From the NCBI RefSeq assembly GCF_014396585.1, contig NZ_CP060717.1:1178001-1242000 (forward strand): 64,000 bases of DNA. The letters run 5' to 3'. Shown here one piece after another: positions 10,035 to 19,914 of this stretch. Under the pieces are notes generated by a model. The model was not told the origin of the DNA. It saw nothing but the letters and a program-made list of their open reading frames with translations, and searched no databases. Origin of the DNA: Sphingomonas rhizophila. GTDB taxonomy: Bacteria; Pseudomonadota; Alphaproteobacteria; Sphingomonadales; Sphingomonadaceae. The first letter of the stretch is position 1. Each line of letters opens with the position of its first letter. A program made the translations under genes and the position numbers.

Positions 10035-10402
10035 TCCAGCGCGCCCTTCTTCCAGGCGTAGGCCAGGCCCAGCGCCAGTTCGGCGAGGAAGACGATCATC
10101 GCGCCCCAGCCGACCCAGCCGGTCTGGTCGAGCGACACCGCCCACGGATAAAGAAACGCCGCTTCCAGGTCGAAGACGATGAATAGGATGGCGACGAGGT
10201 AGAAACGGACGTCGAACTGCGCGCGGCTGTCCTCGAACGCCGGAAATCCGCATTCATATTCGCTGAGCTTCTCGGCGGTCGGCTTGTGTGATCCGGTCAG
10301 CCGGCTGACGATCATCGGCAGGACGACGAACGCGCCCGACAGCACCAGCGCGACCATCAGGAATAACAGGATCGGGAGGTACCCGGCGGCGATCGACGAC
10401 AA
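10025..10402 (-). CDS. nuoA: NADH-quinone oxidoreductase subunit A
   Basis: Three-helix membrane subunit at the start of the operon. Recognisable segments are [17 protein letters not shown], then [20 protein letters not shown], the conserved acidic loop and start of helix 2 of NuoA/ND3, and [13 protein letters not shown] at the end. I favour the TTG at 10402 ([15 protein letters not shown]), which has a GGAGA ribosome site six bases upstream and yields 125 residues, close to the family length. An ATG at 10459 would give 144 residues with an atypical basic leader. Confidence 0.9.
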   Translation of the reverse strand: MSSIAAGYLPILLFLMVALVLSGAFVVLPMIVSRLTGSHKPTAEKLSEYECGFPAFEDSRAQFDVRFYLVAILFIVFDLEAAFLYPWAVSLDQTGWVGWGAMIVFLAELALGLAYAWKKGALEWE

Positions 10403-10437
10403 GAAGCTTCTCCGGAAGGGAGCAGGAATCGCGGCGG

Positions 10438-10466
10438 TTCCTAGAACCATGCGACACACCGGGCAA
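10438..10466 (-). promoter_or_regulatory. Possible sigma-70-type promoter for the nuo operon
   Basis: On the minus strand a TTGCCC (10466-10461) and a TAGGAA (10443-10438) are separated by 17 bases, about 35 bases upstream of the preferred nuoA start. This is the only reasonable pair I see in the short gap before nuoA. It is a pattern match only and the -10 is weak. Confidence 0.3.
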
Positions 10467-10474
10467 GGGCGATG

Positions 10475-10494
10475 GGCCCGAAATCGGGCCTTTT
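10475..10494 (+). terminator. GC-rich hairpin with T run between nuoA and the upstream gene
   Basis: GGCCCGA (10475-10481) pairs with TCGGGCC (10484-10490) and is followed by TTTT on the plus strand. Both flanking genes run on the minus strand, where the T run precedes rather than follows the stem. It may still fold and attenuate read-through from 10499-11419 into nuoA, but it is not a canonical terminator for that direction. Confidence 0.4.
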
Positions 10495-10498
10495 GTGA

Positions 10499-11419
10499 CT
10501 AGGGAAGCGGAACCCGGACGATCGTCGCCCCGCGAGTGCGCCTGCGGCCCTTTTCGACCAGGGCCCACCCCGAATCCGCGACCACCAGCAGGGCATTGCC
10601 GAATACGGTAAGGTGGGTGGGGTCGGGCAACATCGTTCCGGTCGGCACGACCTTTGGGATGGCCTGGTCGCCCTCGACCGCGATCAGCATTAGCTTGCCC
10701 GGCGCCGATCCGTTGTAGATGCCGTAGAAGCGGCCCTTGGCACGCGTCAGCCCGTCGATCCCGCGCAGCGGCTTACCGCCGGCTTCGGGTAAGGGTGTCC
10801 GTTCGCCCTTATCGAGACTAATTCCGGACAGACCGCTCCCATAGTCTGCGGCGACCAGGCGCAGGTTGGCCGGATCGACCGCCGTTCCCTGAGCGCTCTT
10901 GCCGACTCCGGGCGCGACGAAAGTGGCAAGTCGCTTGCCGTCTGGCGTCAGGCGGTAGATGCCGCCGTTGCGGCTATCGCTGACGAAGACATGTCCTCCC
11001 GCCGCCGACACATCGCCAGGGTGGAAGTTGGGACCGGGCGTCACCGATATCTTGATCGACCCGTTGCGGCTAAGGCCGAACAGGAAGCCGCTCGGGCAGG
11101 GTCTAACGCCCGCAACCTTCGGGCAGTCGGCGGCAACCCACAGCAGCTTGCGCTGGGCATCCCACGCCATGCCCATCGGATGGAGCGCAGACTTGAACAC
11201 GAAGGATTTGTCGCACCGCTGTCGGCAGACGATGATCCGGCGGTCCAGCACGCTCGACACGAACACGTCACGGCCGTCGGTGGCGATGCCTTCGACCAGC
11301 CGGTGCTGCGGCGGCACGAAATAGGCGACGGCTGTCCCGGGTACGGGTGGAGGCGGCGGCGCTGGCGCTGGCTTGGCTTGCGCGGCGGCAAGCGCACCGG
11401 CGAGCGCCAGCCCAATCAC
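10499..11419 (-). CDS. Secreted beta-propeller (SMP-30/NHL-like) protein
   Basis: A 306-residue product opening with GTG at 11419 and a signal peptide ending near AAAQA, then a Pro-rich linker. The rest is a series of short beta-rich repeats, for example GIATDGRDVFVSSVLDRRI, MAWDAQRKLLWVAADC, GDVSAAGGHVFVSDSRNGGI and GTAVDPANLRLVAADYGSG. These resemble the blades of SMP-30/NHL-type propellers. Two Cys pairs (VCRQRC; ADCPKVAGVRPC) could form disulfides. The GTG overlaps the stop of the phosphatase gene upstream (GTGA). Substrate is unknown; a lactonase-type or binding role is only a guess. Confidence 0.75.
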   Translation of the reverse strand: MIGLALAGALAAAQAKPAPAPPPPPVPGTAVAYFVPPQHRLVEGIATDGRDVFVSSVLDRRIIVCRQRCDKSFVFKSALHPMGMAWDAQRKLLWVAADCPKVAGVRPCPSGFLFGLSRNGSIKISVTPGPNFHPGDVSAAGGHVFVSDSRNGGIYRLTPDGKRLATFVAPGVGKSAQGTAVDPANLRLVAADYGSGLSGISLDKGERTPLPEAGGKPLRGIDGLTRAKGRFYGIYNGSAPGKLMLIAVEGDQAIPKVVPTGTMLPDPTHLTVFGNALLVVADSGWALVEKGRRRTRGATIVRVPLP

Positions 11420-12228
11420 CGAAGAGACCCCGCCAGCAGCTTGTGAAGCTTGCTATGCAGGTCGGCGTTCCCCGCAAGATATTCCCGCCGCTCGAACATC
11501 CGGTCCTGCCCGCGATAGTCGCTCACGAACCCGCCCGCTTCCTTGACGAGCAGCACGCCCGCGGCGCTGTCCCAAATGTCGAGATCGTCTTCCCAGAAGC
11601 CGTCCATGCGGCCGGCGGCTACCCACGCCAGGTCGAGCGCTGCCGATCCGAAGCGGCGGATCCCGCTCACTTCGGGGCCAATCGCGCCATAGATCCGTGC
11701 CCAGCGCGCGACGTCACCACGGCCAAAGTGCGGCATCCCCGTCCCGATAACAGCCTCATCGAGGTGGCGGCGCGCCGACACGCGGAGGCGGCGATCGTGG
11801 AGCCATGCTCCCCGGCCCTTCTCCGCCCAGAACTGTTCGTCGTTGATCGGGTTATAGACCAGCGCATGGGTGATCTCGGTCTTGCCGCCGGGCTTGGTCT
11901 CCTCGACGGCGATCGCCATCGCGAAATGCGGAACGCCGTGCATGAAGTTGGCGGTGCCATCGAGCGGATCGACGATGAAGCGGGGCTTCGCCGGATCGCC
12001 GTCCAGCTCGCCCGCTTCCTCGCTCAGGATGCGCCAGTCGGGCCGCGCCTTGCGCAGTTCTTCCAGCACCGTCGTCTCGGCGCGCTTGTCGGCCATGGTG
12101 ACGAAGTCGCCGGGGCCCTTGCGCGATACCTGCAGCTGCTCGACCTCGCCGAAGTCGCGACGCAGGCGCGGCGCGGCCTTCAGCGCGGCGCGCTGCATGA
12201 CGGTGATGAGGCCGGAGTGGGAAACCAT
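11416..12228 (-). CDS. suhB: Inositol monophosphatase family protein
   Basis: A 270-residue Mg2+-dependent phosphatase of the IMPase/SuhB group. Metal-binding motifs are SEEAGE (Glu70/71), VDPLDGTANFMHG (Asp87, Asp90, residues 86-98) and the C-terminal WEDDLDIWDSAAG (Asp220). The likely reaction is hydrolysis of inositol phosphates or a related sugar phosphate. In some bacteria SuhB also binds RNA polymerase, which cannot be judged here. The start overlaps the efp stop by one base (TAATG). Confidence 0.88.
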   Translation of the reverse strand: MVSHSGLITVMQRAALKAAPRLRRDFGEVEQLQVSRKGPGDFVTMADKRAETTVLEELRKARPDWRILSEEAGELDGDPAKPRFIVDPLDGTANFMHGVPHFAMAIAVEETKPGGKTEITHALVYNPINDEQFWAEKGRGAWLHDRRLRVSARRHLDEAVIGTGMPHFGRGDVARWARIYGAIGPEVSGIRRFGSAALDLAWVAAGRMDGFWEDDLDIWDSAAGVLLVKEAGGFVSDYRGQDRMFERREYLAGNADLHSKLHKLLAGSLR

Positions 12229-12791
12229 TAGTCGGCGCGGCGGACGTAGGTCTGTTCGTAGACGTCGACGACGATGCGCGTTCCGCTGGCGATGTGCGGC
12301 GGCACCATGATGCGCACGCCATTGTCGAGCACGGCCGGCTTGTACGAAGACGACGCCGTCTGCCCCTTCACGACCGCGTCGGCCTCGACGATCGTCGCTT
12401 CGATCGTATCGGGCAACTGCACCGAGATCGGGCGCTCGTCGTAGAGTTCCATCAGAACGTCCATGCCGTCCTGCAGGAACGCCGCGGCATCGCCCAGCAG
12501 GTCGCGTGGCAGTGTGATCTGCTCATAGCTTTCCTTGTCCATGAAGGTCAGCATGTCGCCGTCGGCGAACAGGAACTGGAAATCCTTGGTGTCCAGGCGG
12601 ACGCGTTCGACCGTCTCGGCGCTGCGGAAACGGACGTTGTTCTTGCGACCGTCGATCAGGTTCTTCAATTCGACCTGCATGTAGGCGCCGCCCTTCCCCG
12701 GCTGCGTGTGCTGGATCTTCACCGCGCGCCAGATGCCGCCTTCATATTCGATGATGTTGCCGGGACGAATGTCCACGCCGCTGATCTTCAT
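12228..12791 (-). CDS. efp: Translation elongation factor P
   Basis: A 187-residue EF-P that relieves ribosome stalling at consecutive prolines. The three-domain layout is visible: a KOW-like N-terminal domain with the tip loop HTQPGKGGA (Lys33 is the residue modified in many bacteria), the middle OB domain and a C-terminal OB domain ending around [13 protein letters not shown]. Length is normal. It is followed on the same strand by the phosphatase gene with a one-base overlap. No EpmA or EpmB gene is visible nearby. Confidence 0.96.
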   Translation of the reverse strand: MKISGVDIRPGNIIEYEGGIWRAVKIQHTQPGKGGAYMQVELKNLIDGRKNNVRFRSAETVERVRLDTKDFQFLFADGDMLTFMDKESYEQITLPRDLLGDAAAFLQDGMDVLMELYDERPISVQLPDTIEATIVEADAVVKGQTASSSYKPAVLDNGVRIMVPPHIASGTRIVVDVYEQTYVRRAD

Positions 12792-12857
12792 GACCGTTGA
12801 ACCTGCCTGAAATGAAAAAGAGCCAGACGGGCCAAGCCCGCCGAAACAGGTGCGGCC

Positions 12858-13490
12858 CTAGCGGTTGGCGGACCTTCCGGCAAGCAGCGGATAAGGATTG
12901 ATGGGGGTCCCCTGCCACCAGCGCTCGCCTGGCGCCATGCGGTTGATAGCGAAATGGAGGTGCGGCGCGTCGGGTGAGGCATCGCCGGTATATCCGACAT
13001 AACCGACCGCATCACCCCGCCGCATCCGCTGGCCCTCGTGAAGGCCCGGCGCATAGGCGCTGAGGTGCGCGTAGTAATAGGTCCACAACTGGTCGTCGGA
13101 GCGGATGTAGGCGGTGATCCCGCCCTTCCCGACCGAATTGTAGAGCTTCTCGACCGTTCCTGGCGCGGCGGCGATGACCACTCGGCCTTGCGCGGCCATG
13201 ATATCGATGGCGTCATGACGCCGCGCCCCACCTGCGCGCGCGGCGGTAAAGGTGTCGGTGAGTTCCGAGGGCTTCACGCCCGCAACGGGAATCGCCAATC
13301 CTGCGGGCCCGACGGTGACGCTTTCCGCAAGGACCATCGGCGCTTCGCCAGCCGGTCTGACGACCGCCTTGTCACCGGCTGGCGCGACCTTGCCATCGCT
13401 GGTCGCGGGCGAGCGGGTGATGTTGCCATAAAAAATCCAGACGGCGCTGACGAGGATCGCCGTCACCACGACGGTCATCAAATGCCGCAT
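12858..13490 (-). CDS. M23 family metallopeptidase (LytM-type)
   Basis: A 210-residue protein with an N-terminal membrane anchor or signal (VVVTAILVSAVWIFYG, residues 7-22), a linker, and a C-terminal M23 domain. Zinc-site candidates are His92 and Asp96 (RRHDAID), His142 (YYYAHL) and His177/His179 (APHLHF), so the domain looks catalytically competent. It probably cleaves peptidoglycan cross-links in the periplasm. It lies directly downstream of an L,D-transpeptidase gene (18-base gap), a sensible wall-remodelling pair. Confidence 0.88.
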   Translation of the reverse strand: MRHLMTVVVTAILVSAVWIFYGNITRSPATSDGKVAPAGDKAVVRPAGEAPMVLAESVTVGPAGLAIPVAGVKPSELTDTFTAARAGGARRHDAIDIMAAQGRVVIAAAPGTVEKLYNSVGKGGITAYIRSDDQLWTYYYAHLSAYAPGLHEGQRMRRGDAVGYVGYTGDASPDAPHLHFAINRMAPGERWWQGTPINPYPLLAGRSANR

Positions 13491-13508
13491 TGCGCCTCCT
13501 TGTGAGAA

Positions 13509-14548
13509 CTATGCCCGGAAAACGGCCTTGAATCCCGGCTTGAGCATTCGCGAAAGCCGCAGAACGTCCCAGTTCGTCATCCGGATGCATCCGTGGCTTT
13601 CGGCGCGGCCAATGGTCGATGGCTCCGGCGTGCCATGGATGCCGTAATGCTCTTTGGTGAGGTCCAGCCATGCCACTCCGACCGGACCGTTGGGCCCGGG
13701 CTTCAGTTTCTGCTCGTCCTTCGAATCGTCGACGTCCCAGAACAGGTCCGGCTGATAATGGAAAGGCGGCATATAGGCGTAGGTCGTGACCTTCCAGGTA
13801 CCGAGCGGCAGTGGGTCCTTGGTCGATCCCATCGTCACCGGGAACTGTGCGACCAGCCTGCCGTCGCCGTCGACGACCTTCAGCACGCCTTCCGACTTGT
13901 CGACGATGATCGATTTGCCGGTGTTAGCGGAACCGTCGACGTTCAGTTGGCTCATCACCGCCGCATATTCGGGCTTCACCCCTCATAATCGCGATTGGCG
14001 GCAAGCACGTTGGGCAGGCGAAGGGTTTGGCCCGGCCCGATCAGCGCCTTCGGCCCGTTCAACGCGACGATCGTCTCGGGCGTCGTGTGAAAACTCTCGG
14101 CAACCTTCTCCAGCATGTTGCGATAGCTGAGCGCCGGCAACTTGGCCTGGTCCTCCGGTTTCTTCGGGAAAGGATAGACGAACGGGCCCGCGACCTGGTC
14201 GGGGGTCAGGCGCACCATGACCGTCGAAGCGCGGTTCTGCGACAGCAGCGCCTGCCGGGTCGCGACGTCCAGCTTGCCGGTCTTGTCGAGTCCGCGGGCT
14301 TCCTGAAAGCCCTCGATCGCTTTGCGCAGCGACATTCCCGGCTTGCCATCGATCACCCCGGCGGGAAAGCCGGCGGCATCGAGGAGGACTTGGGCGTGAA
14401 AGACCGTACCGTCGATCGGCGATCCGTTAGTGCCGGGCGAAACCCAGGCTGAGCGCGGACTGGGGCTTTGGGCCACCGACGCGGCGGCCAGCGACAAACC
14501 GGCGGCGGCGATGGCGATACGCGAACGCAACACGAGCAACTCCTTCAT
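13509..14548 (-). CDS. L,D-transpeptidase with peptidoglycan-binding and LysM-like parts (frame broken once)
   Basis: ATG 14548 starts a signal peptide (MKELLVLRSRIAIAAAGLSL...ASVAQ). A peptidoglycan-binding-like helical segment follows (RKAIEGFQEARGLDKTGKLD), then a short LysM-like stretch (PETIVALNGPKALIGPGQTL). The frame stops at 13978. One base added to the C run 13979-13982 continues it (DYEGVKPEYAAV) into a YkuD domain with the catalytic motif HGTPEPSTIGRAESHGCIRM. The repaired length is 346 residues. It makes 3-3 cross-links or attaches proteins to the wall. The gene is probably intact in the organism. Confidence 0.85.
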
Positions 14549-14631
14549 TATTCGGGAGGCAAACGCCGGTCGGCGGAGCTTGGTTTCCTTTGCTGGTTGC
14601 GTTGCTGGTCTCGCCAAACCCAAGTAGCAGG

Positions 14632-15310
14632 ATGGAAATGACCGCCGTCCGTCCCTCGATATAGAGAACGCGCTGGCGGTTGGGGTCGACGCGGGCGCCA
14701 TCGCTCGTTTCGTCGCGGCCCTCGATCTCGACCGTCTCGAACCGGTCCGTCCAAGCTGGAATAGCGACCTCGAATGGCTGTCGACCGCGAACCGGAAGCA
14801 GTTTCGCGCCTTCGAGCACTTGTTCGAGACGCTGGACGTTGCTGCGCCCGTCTTGCCGATACTCGACCTGATTCGGGCGCCGCGTCTCTATTCGGGTTTC
14901 ATTCTCCGCCGTCAGACCTGCGAGGCTCCCGACTTCCACACCGATTGGACGGGCTGTGACCGGCAGGCGTGGACGTTCATCGCCCCGATCTCCGACATTT
15001 CACCCGATTTCGGCCTTATTCTGCGGCAGCCGGGCGGGGCGAGGTTCCCTATGCCTATTGCCACGGCGAAGGCATCCTGTTCGGCGACGAAGTCCTCCAC
15101 TCGACGCGACCAGGACGAAGCGAGCATCCGGTGATGCTGCTCTGCTTCGAATTCGGTACGGACCGGATGGAATATTGGCCGGCCATTCACGACTGCATCT
15201 CGACCCAGAGCGTGATGACCCAGCGCCCCGACGGACGGTTCGTCGTGTCCCGCTCGCGATTCCGGCGATGGCTGTCGCGCTGTCGGAAGGCCCTGACGAT
15301 CACCCTTTGA
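14632..15310 (+). CDS. Fe(II)/2-oxoglutarate oxygenase-like protein (frame broken twice)
   Basis: This gene is easy to miss because its frame is cut at 14653-14655 (C run) and 15036-15039 (G run). With one base at each it reads 226 residues from ATG 14632 ([20 protein letters not shown]) to a TGA at 15310. The centre contains [19 protein letters not shown] followed by [16 protein letters not shown] and later [18 protein letters not shown], then H and R, fit the HxD...H...R ligand pattern of Fe/2OG oxygenases. The substrate is unknown. It is convergent with thiE, overlapping it by 11 bases, and divergent from the L,D-transpeptidase. Confidence 0.6.
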
Positions 15311-15964
15311 GGACGGTTTCAAAGGCGGCCACCGCCGCTGAAACGTCCTCCGCGCCCCATACCGCCTGGCAGACGGCGATGAAGTCGGCGCCGGCGGCGA
15401 CCAGCGGCGCGGCGCTGGCCGGCGTAATGCCGCCAATTGCCACGCACGGCAGTTCGAACAGGCCGGACCACCAGCTGAGGATCCCCGGCTCCGGCCGATG
15501 CTCGCTGGGCTTGGTCGTGGTCGGATAGAAGGCGCCGAACGCAACATAGTCGGCGCCTTCCTCGCCCGCCTCCATGGCGAGGTGCCGGCTGGCGTGGCAG
15601 GTCCGGCCGATCTGGACGCCGGGGCCCAGGACGGCGCGGGCCTCGCGGATGTCCCCGTCGCCCTGCCCAGGTGGACGCCATCGGCGGCAAGCCGCTTAGC
15701 CAGGCTGACGCTGTCGTTGACGATGAACGCGACGTCATGGTCCGCGCAGATACGCTGCAGCGGCTCGGCGAGCCGCGCCAGTTCGTGATTGTCGACGCCC
15801 TTCACCCGCAGCTGGAAGGCGGCCACGGGCCCGCCGTCGAGCGCCGCGCGCAAGCGGTCGGGGAATGCACCGCCCGCATCCTGCGGACTGATCAGGTAAA
15901 GGCCCGCAGGCTCGGTACGGGGCGGCGGAGGAAAGACAGTGTAGTCGAAGTCGTCATCGTTCAT
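15300..15964 (-). CDS. thiE: Thiamine phosphate synthase (frame broken once)
   Basis: TIM-barrel enzyme that couples HMP-pyrophosphate and thiazole phosphate. From ATG 15964 ([11 protein letters not shown]) it reads to AADGVHLG. The C run 15666-15668 is one base short; repair continues [20 protein letters not shown], then [34 protein letters not shown] and [11 protein letters not shown], 221 residues in all. The N-terminal extension with [14 protein letters not shown] is longer than in E. coli ThiE. No other thi gene is adjacent. The start upstream at 16000 is possible but lacks support. Confidence 0.88.
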
Positions 15965-15999
15965 TTGCCGCTCATTAGCGCTGACGTTACGTTCGTCCA

Positions 16000-16379
16000 A
16001 TGAAACACGCGATCCTTGCCGCCGCCGCGCTATCGCTCAGCGCTTGCCTGTCCACCCGATCGCCGAGGCACCCGTTCGCCCGGACGGCTTCGCCCGGCTC
16101 GGCGAGGCGACGCGTGTCGGAAGGCTGGTCGCGACCCCGATCCGTGTCGTCGAGGACAGCCGCTGCCCGATGAACGCGCGCTGCGTCTGGGCCGGTCGGG
16201 CGGTGGTTGCGACGCGCATCGACGGCGGCGGCTGGCGCGAGACCATCAATCTGGAATTGGGCAAGCCACTGGCGACCCACGGTACGACAATTGCGCTGAC
16301 CTCTGTCCAACCCGAAAAAATGGCCGGGACGGCACCGCCGCCCCAGCCCTATCTGTTCGGTTTCGACGGCGGCCGCTAA
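16000..16379 (+). CDS. Small lipoprotein (frame broken once near the lipobox)
   Basis: ATG 16000 encodes a classic lipoprotein signal, MKHAILAAAALSLSAC, with the acceptor Cys at residue 16. Shortly after, the frame must shift by one base (CC at 16052-16053) to join the longer downstream frame: HPIAEAPVRPDGFARLGEAT, then VEDSRCPMNARCVWAGRAVV and EKMAGTAPPPQPYLFGFDGG. The repaired length is 126 residues. A central Cys pair may form a disulfide. No family is recognised with certainty. The last bases overlap the convergent fba gene by four. Confidence 0.6.
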
Positions 16380-17266
16380 CCGGCAACCGAGGCGGCGTGG
16401 ATCTCGTCGATCGCGCCGCCCAGCGAGCGATCGAATTCCTCGTCGCTCATCCCGTGGCGGAGGTCGGACAACAGCGCCCGGCTGAAGCTGGCGATCATGC
16501 CGCGATTCTTGGCCAGTTCGGCGCAGGCGTCGGCTCGACTGAAACCGCCCGACAAAGCGACGACCTTCAGCACCTTAGGATGGTCGACTAGCGAGTCGAA
16601 CAACCCCGCCTCTGACGGAATCGACAACTTCAGCATGACCTTCTGGCCGTCCGGAAGGCGGTCGAGTTCCTCAAGCAGGGCGTCGCGCAACAGGACATCG
16701 GCCTCGGCGCGCTCCGGGCTCTTGATGTTCACTTCCGGCTCGATGATCGGCACCATGTCGTGCGCCAGCACCTGGCGAGCGACGTCAAACTGCTGGGCGA
16801 CGACCTGACGGATCCCGCGTTCGTTGGCGAGGTTGATGACCGAGCGCTCCTTGGTGCCGAAGACGCCCATTTTCCGGGCGCGGGCAAGCAGCGCGTCGAG
16901 GTCCGGCATTGGCCGCATCAGCTGCACGCCGTTCTCCTCGTCCTCCAGCCCCTTGTCGACCTTGATGAACGGCACGATGCCGCGTTCGATCAGTGCTTTG
17001 GGCGTTGGCAAGCCATCGACGGTGCCGTCCATCGTCCGCTCGAACAGGATGGCGCCGATGACTTTCTGGTTGCTGAAGCAGGGAGAGGTGATGATCCGCG
17101 ATCGCATCGCGTGGATCATCCGGAACATCTCGTCGTCATTCTTCCAGCTGTCCGCCTCGACTCCATAGCCGGTCAGCGCCTTGGGCGTGGACCCGCCCGA
17201 CTGGTCGAGCGCGGCGATAAAGCCGTTCCCTTCGGCGATCTTCGCGGCCATTTCCGAGTGGTTCAT
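16376..17266 (-). CDS. fba: Class I fructose-bisphosphate aldolase
   Basis: A 296-residue Schiff-base aldolase that interconverts fructose 1,6-bisphosphate with DHAP and glyceraldehyde 3-phosphate. The N-terminal GFIAALDQSGGSTPKAL motif, the FIKVDKGL segment (Lys102) and VMLKLSIPSE with the likely Schiff-base Lys213 are all present, as is a Gly-rich ALSGGFSRAD phosphate loop. Length fits the bacterial class I fructose-bisphosphate aldolases. It is the last gene of the tkt-gap-pgk-VOC-fba series and lies 15 bases after the VOC gene. Confidence 0.92.
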   Translation of the reverse strand: MNHSEMAAKIAEGNGFIAALDQSGGSTPKALTGYGVEADSWKNDDEMFRMIHAMRSRIITSPCFSNQKVIGAILFERTMDGTVDGLPTPKALIERGIVPFIKVDKGLEDEENGVQLMRPMPDLDALLARARKMGVFGTKERSVINLANERGIRQVVAQQFDVARQVLAHDMVPIIEPEVNIKSPERAEADVLLRDALLEELDRLPDGQKVMLKLSIPSEAGLFDSLVDHPKVLKVVALSGGFSRADACAELAKNRGMIASFSRALLSDLRHGMSDEEFDRSLGGAIDEIHAASVAG

Positions 17267-17281
17267 CGTCCCATTCCCCTT

Positions 17282-17704
17282 TTACGCGGCTGTCGAAGGC
17301 GGCGCCGACGGCGGCCCCTTCAGCTCGATATTATTCCCTTCCGGGTCGGTTAGGTAGATGGAAGGTCCGTCACCTTCCGCGCCGTATCGCGACACGATTT
17401 CGCCCTCGATCCCGTGGCCCGCCAGATGTGACAAGATGTCCTCGTCCTTCCACGGCAGCACGCGGAAGCAGACATGGTCGACGTTGCGGCCGTCCTTGCC
17501 CGGCGCCGCGCCGCCCAGGGCGCCCAGCTTGCCGGAAACCGGGACGAGGTCGATCAAGGCGTTGCCGACACGAAGCTGGTAAAGCCCGATTGCTTCTTGC
17601 TTCCTTTCCCAGCGCGCGCCGAGAACGTCGCGATAGAAATCGGCCATCCTGTCCAGGTCGACGACCCGGAACACCACATGGTCGATGGCCTGGATATTGA
17701 TCAT
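17282..17704 (-). CDS. VOC (glyoxalase/bleomycin-resistance fold) protein
   Basis: A 140-residue metal-binding-fold protein with two beta-alpha-beta-beta-beta modules. The first starts [20 protein letters not shown] (residues 6-25); the second has NVDHVCFRV (74-82) and ends [17 protein letters not shown], with a typical C-terminal Glu (residue 127) as a metal ligand. The start ATG overlaps the pgk stop as ATGA. In this position it may handle a side product of triose phosphates such as methylglyoxal, but that is inferred only from the operon. Confidence 0.82.
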   Translation of the reverse strand: MINIQAIDHVVFRVVDLDRMADFYRDVLGARWERKQEAIGLYQLRVGNALIDLVPVSGKLGALGGAAPGKDGRNVDHVCFRVLPWKDEDILSHLAGHGIEGEIVSRYGAEGDGPSIYLTDPEGNNIELKGPPSAPPSTAA

Positions 17705-18903
17705 CGCGACAGCGCGGCGACCCCCGGCAACACCCGGCCTTCCATCCATTCCAGGAAGGCGCCCCCTGCGGTCGACACGAAGGAGAAGTCGCTGGCGACG
17801 CCGGCGTGATTGAGCGCCGCGACGGTATCGCCGCCTCCGGCGACCGACACCAATGTTCCGCCCTGGGTCAGCGCCGCGGCCGTCTTCGCCAGCGCCACCG
17901 TAGCTTCGTCGAACGGCGGCGTTTCGAACGCGCCCAACGGCCCGTTCCACACCAGTGTCCGGCAATTCTTGATGGCGTCGCCAAGCGCCTCGACCGCGGC
18001 CGGCCCCACGTCCAGAATCATTTCGTCCGCGGCGACTTCGTGCACGTTGCAGGTGCGGACGCTCGGTGGATTGGGCGCGAATTCCTTGGCGACGACGACG
18101 TCGTAGGGAAGATGAATGGTGCAGTTCGCGGCTTCGGCGCGCTGAAAGATCGAGTCGGCCTTCCCGGTCAGATCGTGCTCGCACAGGGACTTGCCGACGT
18201 CGATCCCGCGCGCGGCCAGGAAGGTGTTGGCCATGCCGCCGCCGATGATCAGATGATCGACCTTGTCGACGAGGTGGCCGAGCACGGCGAGCTTCGACGA
18301 CACCTTGGCGCCGCCGACAACCGCCGCGACCGGGCGCTCGGGGTCGCCCAGCGCCCGCTCCAGCGCCTTGAGCTCTGCCTCCATCGCCCGTCCGGCGTAG
18401 GCTGGCAGCAGATGCGCCAGTCCTTCGGTCGAGGAGTGAGCGCGGTGGGCGGCGGAGAAAGCATCGTTGACGTAGAGGTCGCCGAGTTCGGCCATCGCCC
18501 GCGTCAGCGCCGGATCATTCTTTTCCTCACCGGCGTGGAATCGGGTGTTTTCCATGATGCCGATATTGCCCGGCAGCATCGTCGTGATCGCCCGCGCCGC
18601 CTCCGGCCCCTGGCAATCCTCGATGAAGCGGACCGACCGACCGGTGAGCTCGGCAAGCGGCCGCACTAGCTGCGCAGTCGACATGTCGGGACGCACCTCG
18701 CCCTTCGGACGTCCGAAGTGTGACAGGAGCAGGACGAGCGCGCCCTTGTCGCTCAATTCCAGCACGGTCGGCAGCAACGCCCTGAGGCGCGTGTCATCGG
18801 CCACCGACGCCCCGTTCATCGGCACGTTGAGGTCGACCCGGACAAGCACGCGCTTGCCCGTCAGGTCGTCGGGCAGGTCGTCGAGTGTCCGGAAAGAGGC
18901 CAT
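17701..18903 (-). CDS. pgk: Phosphoglycerate kinase
   Basis: A 400-residue glycolytic and gluconeogenic enzyme transferring phosphate between 1,3-bisphosphoglycerate and ADP. The substrate motif [15 protein letters not shown] (residues 14-28) is followed by [11 protein letters not shown] (57-67), [14 protein letters not shown] and the C-terminal Gly-rich nucleotide loop [12 protein letters not shown]. It is full length and intact. It sits four bases downstream of gap and overlaps the VOC gene, so the three-enzyme block tkt-gap-pgk is a single operon. Confidence 0.97.
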   Translation of the reverse strand: MASFRTLDDLPDDLTGKRVLVRVDLNVPMNGASVADDTRLRALLPTVLELSDKGALVLLLSHFGRPKGEVRPDMSTAQLVRPLAELTGRSVRFIEDCQGPEAARAITTMLPGNIGIMENTRFHAGEEKNDPALTRAMAELGDLYVNDAFSAAHRAHSSTEGLAHLLPAYAGRAMEAELKALERALGDPERPVAAVVGGAKVSSKLAVLGHLVDKVDHLIIGGGMANTFLAARGIDVGKSLCEHDLTGKADSIFQRAEAANCTIHLPYDVVVAKEFAPNPPSVRTCNVHEVAADEMILDVGPAAVEALGDAIKNCRTLVWNGPLGAFETPPFDEATVALAKTAAALTQGGTLVSVAGGGDTVAALNHAGVASDFSFVSTAGGAFLEWMEGRVLPGVAALSR

Positions 18904-18907
18904 TGGC

Positions 18908-19914
18908 TTAGATCAGCCTGGCGATGGCGCCGGCGGTGTCGACCATGCGGTTCGAGAAGCCCCACTCATTGTCGTACCAGCTGACGACCCGGACAAGATT
19001 GCCTTCCAGTACCGCCGTTTCCAGGCTGTCGACGGTCGAGCTGGCGCGGTTGTGGTTGAAGTCGATCGACACCAGAGGTTCATCGGTGAAGTCAAGAACA
19101 TCAGCCAAGGGCCCGGATTCGCTGGCTTTCTTGAGGATGCCGTTGATTTCCTCGACACTCGTCTCGCGACCTGGCGTGAAAGTCAGGTCGACCAGGCTGA
19201 CGTTCGGGGTCGGTACGCGCACAGCCGACCCGTCGAGCTTGCCCTTCAGTTCCGGCAAAACCTCTCCGACCGCGCGGGCGGCGCCGGTGGTCGTCGGGAT
19301 GATCGACATGCCGGCGGCACGGGCGCGGCGCGGATCGCTGTGGATTTGGTCCAGGATCTTCTGGTCGTTGGTGTAGGCATGGATGGTGGTCATCAGCCCG
19401 CGGACAATGCCGACCGTGTCGTTGAGCGCCTTGGCGACCGGCGCCAGGCAGTTGGTGGTGCACGACGCGTTCGACACGATCTTGTGATCAGCGGTGAGCT
19501 TGTCGTCGTTGACGCCATAGACGACGGTCAGGTCCGCGCCCTTGGCGGGGCCGAGATCAGGACGCGCTTGGCGCCGGCGTCTAGGTGCTTCTGCCCGCCT
19601 TCCTTGTCGGTGAAGAAACCGGTGCACTCCAGCGCTATGTCGATGCCGAGTTCGCCGTGGGGAAGCTTGGCCGGGTCGCGCTCGGCGGTGACCTTGATGC
19701 GCTTGCCGTTGACGATCATGGCGTCGCCTTCGGCCTTCACCTCGCCCGGGAAAACGCCGTGGACGCTGTCATGCTTGAACAGGCGGGCGTTGGCGCTGGC
19801 GTCGGCGAGGTCGTTGATCGCGACGAGCTCAAGATCATGGTCGTCGCGCTCGAGAATGGCGCGGGCGACGAGGCGGCCAATACGTCCGAAACCATTGATG
19901 GCGACTTTGGTCAT
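18908..19914 (-). CDS. gap: Glyceraldehyde-3-phosphate dehydrogenase (frame broken once)
   Basis: NAD(P)-dependent dehydrogenase, 335 residues after repair. It starts [20 protein letters not shown] at ATG 19914, which overlaps the tkt stop. At 19547-19550 the run is one base short, turning [17 protein letters not shown] into SAPPRART and splitting the gene. The downstream half holds the catalytic [12 protein letters not shown] with its His partner and the terminal [15 protein letters not shown]. gap is essential in most bacteria of this kind, so this is read as a sequence error, not a pseudogene. Confidence 0.95.

Noticed and set aside
10475-10494. Terminator of the nuo operon
   Set aside because: It lies upstream, not downstream, of nuoA and its T run is on the plus strand while both neighbours are on the minus strand.
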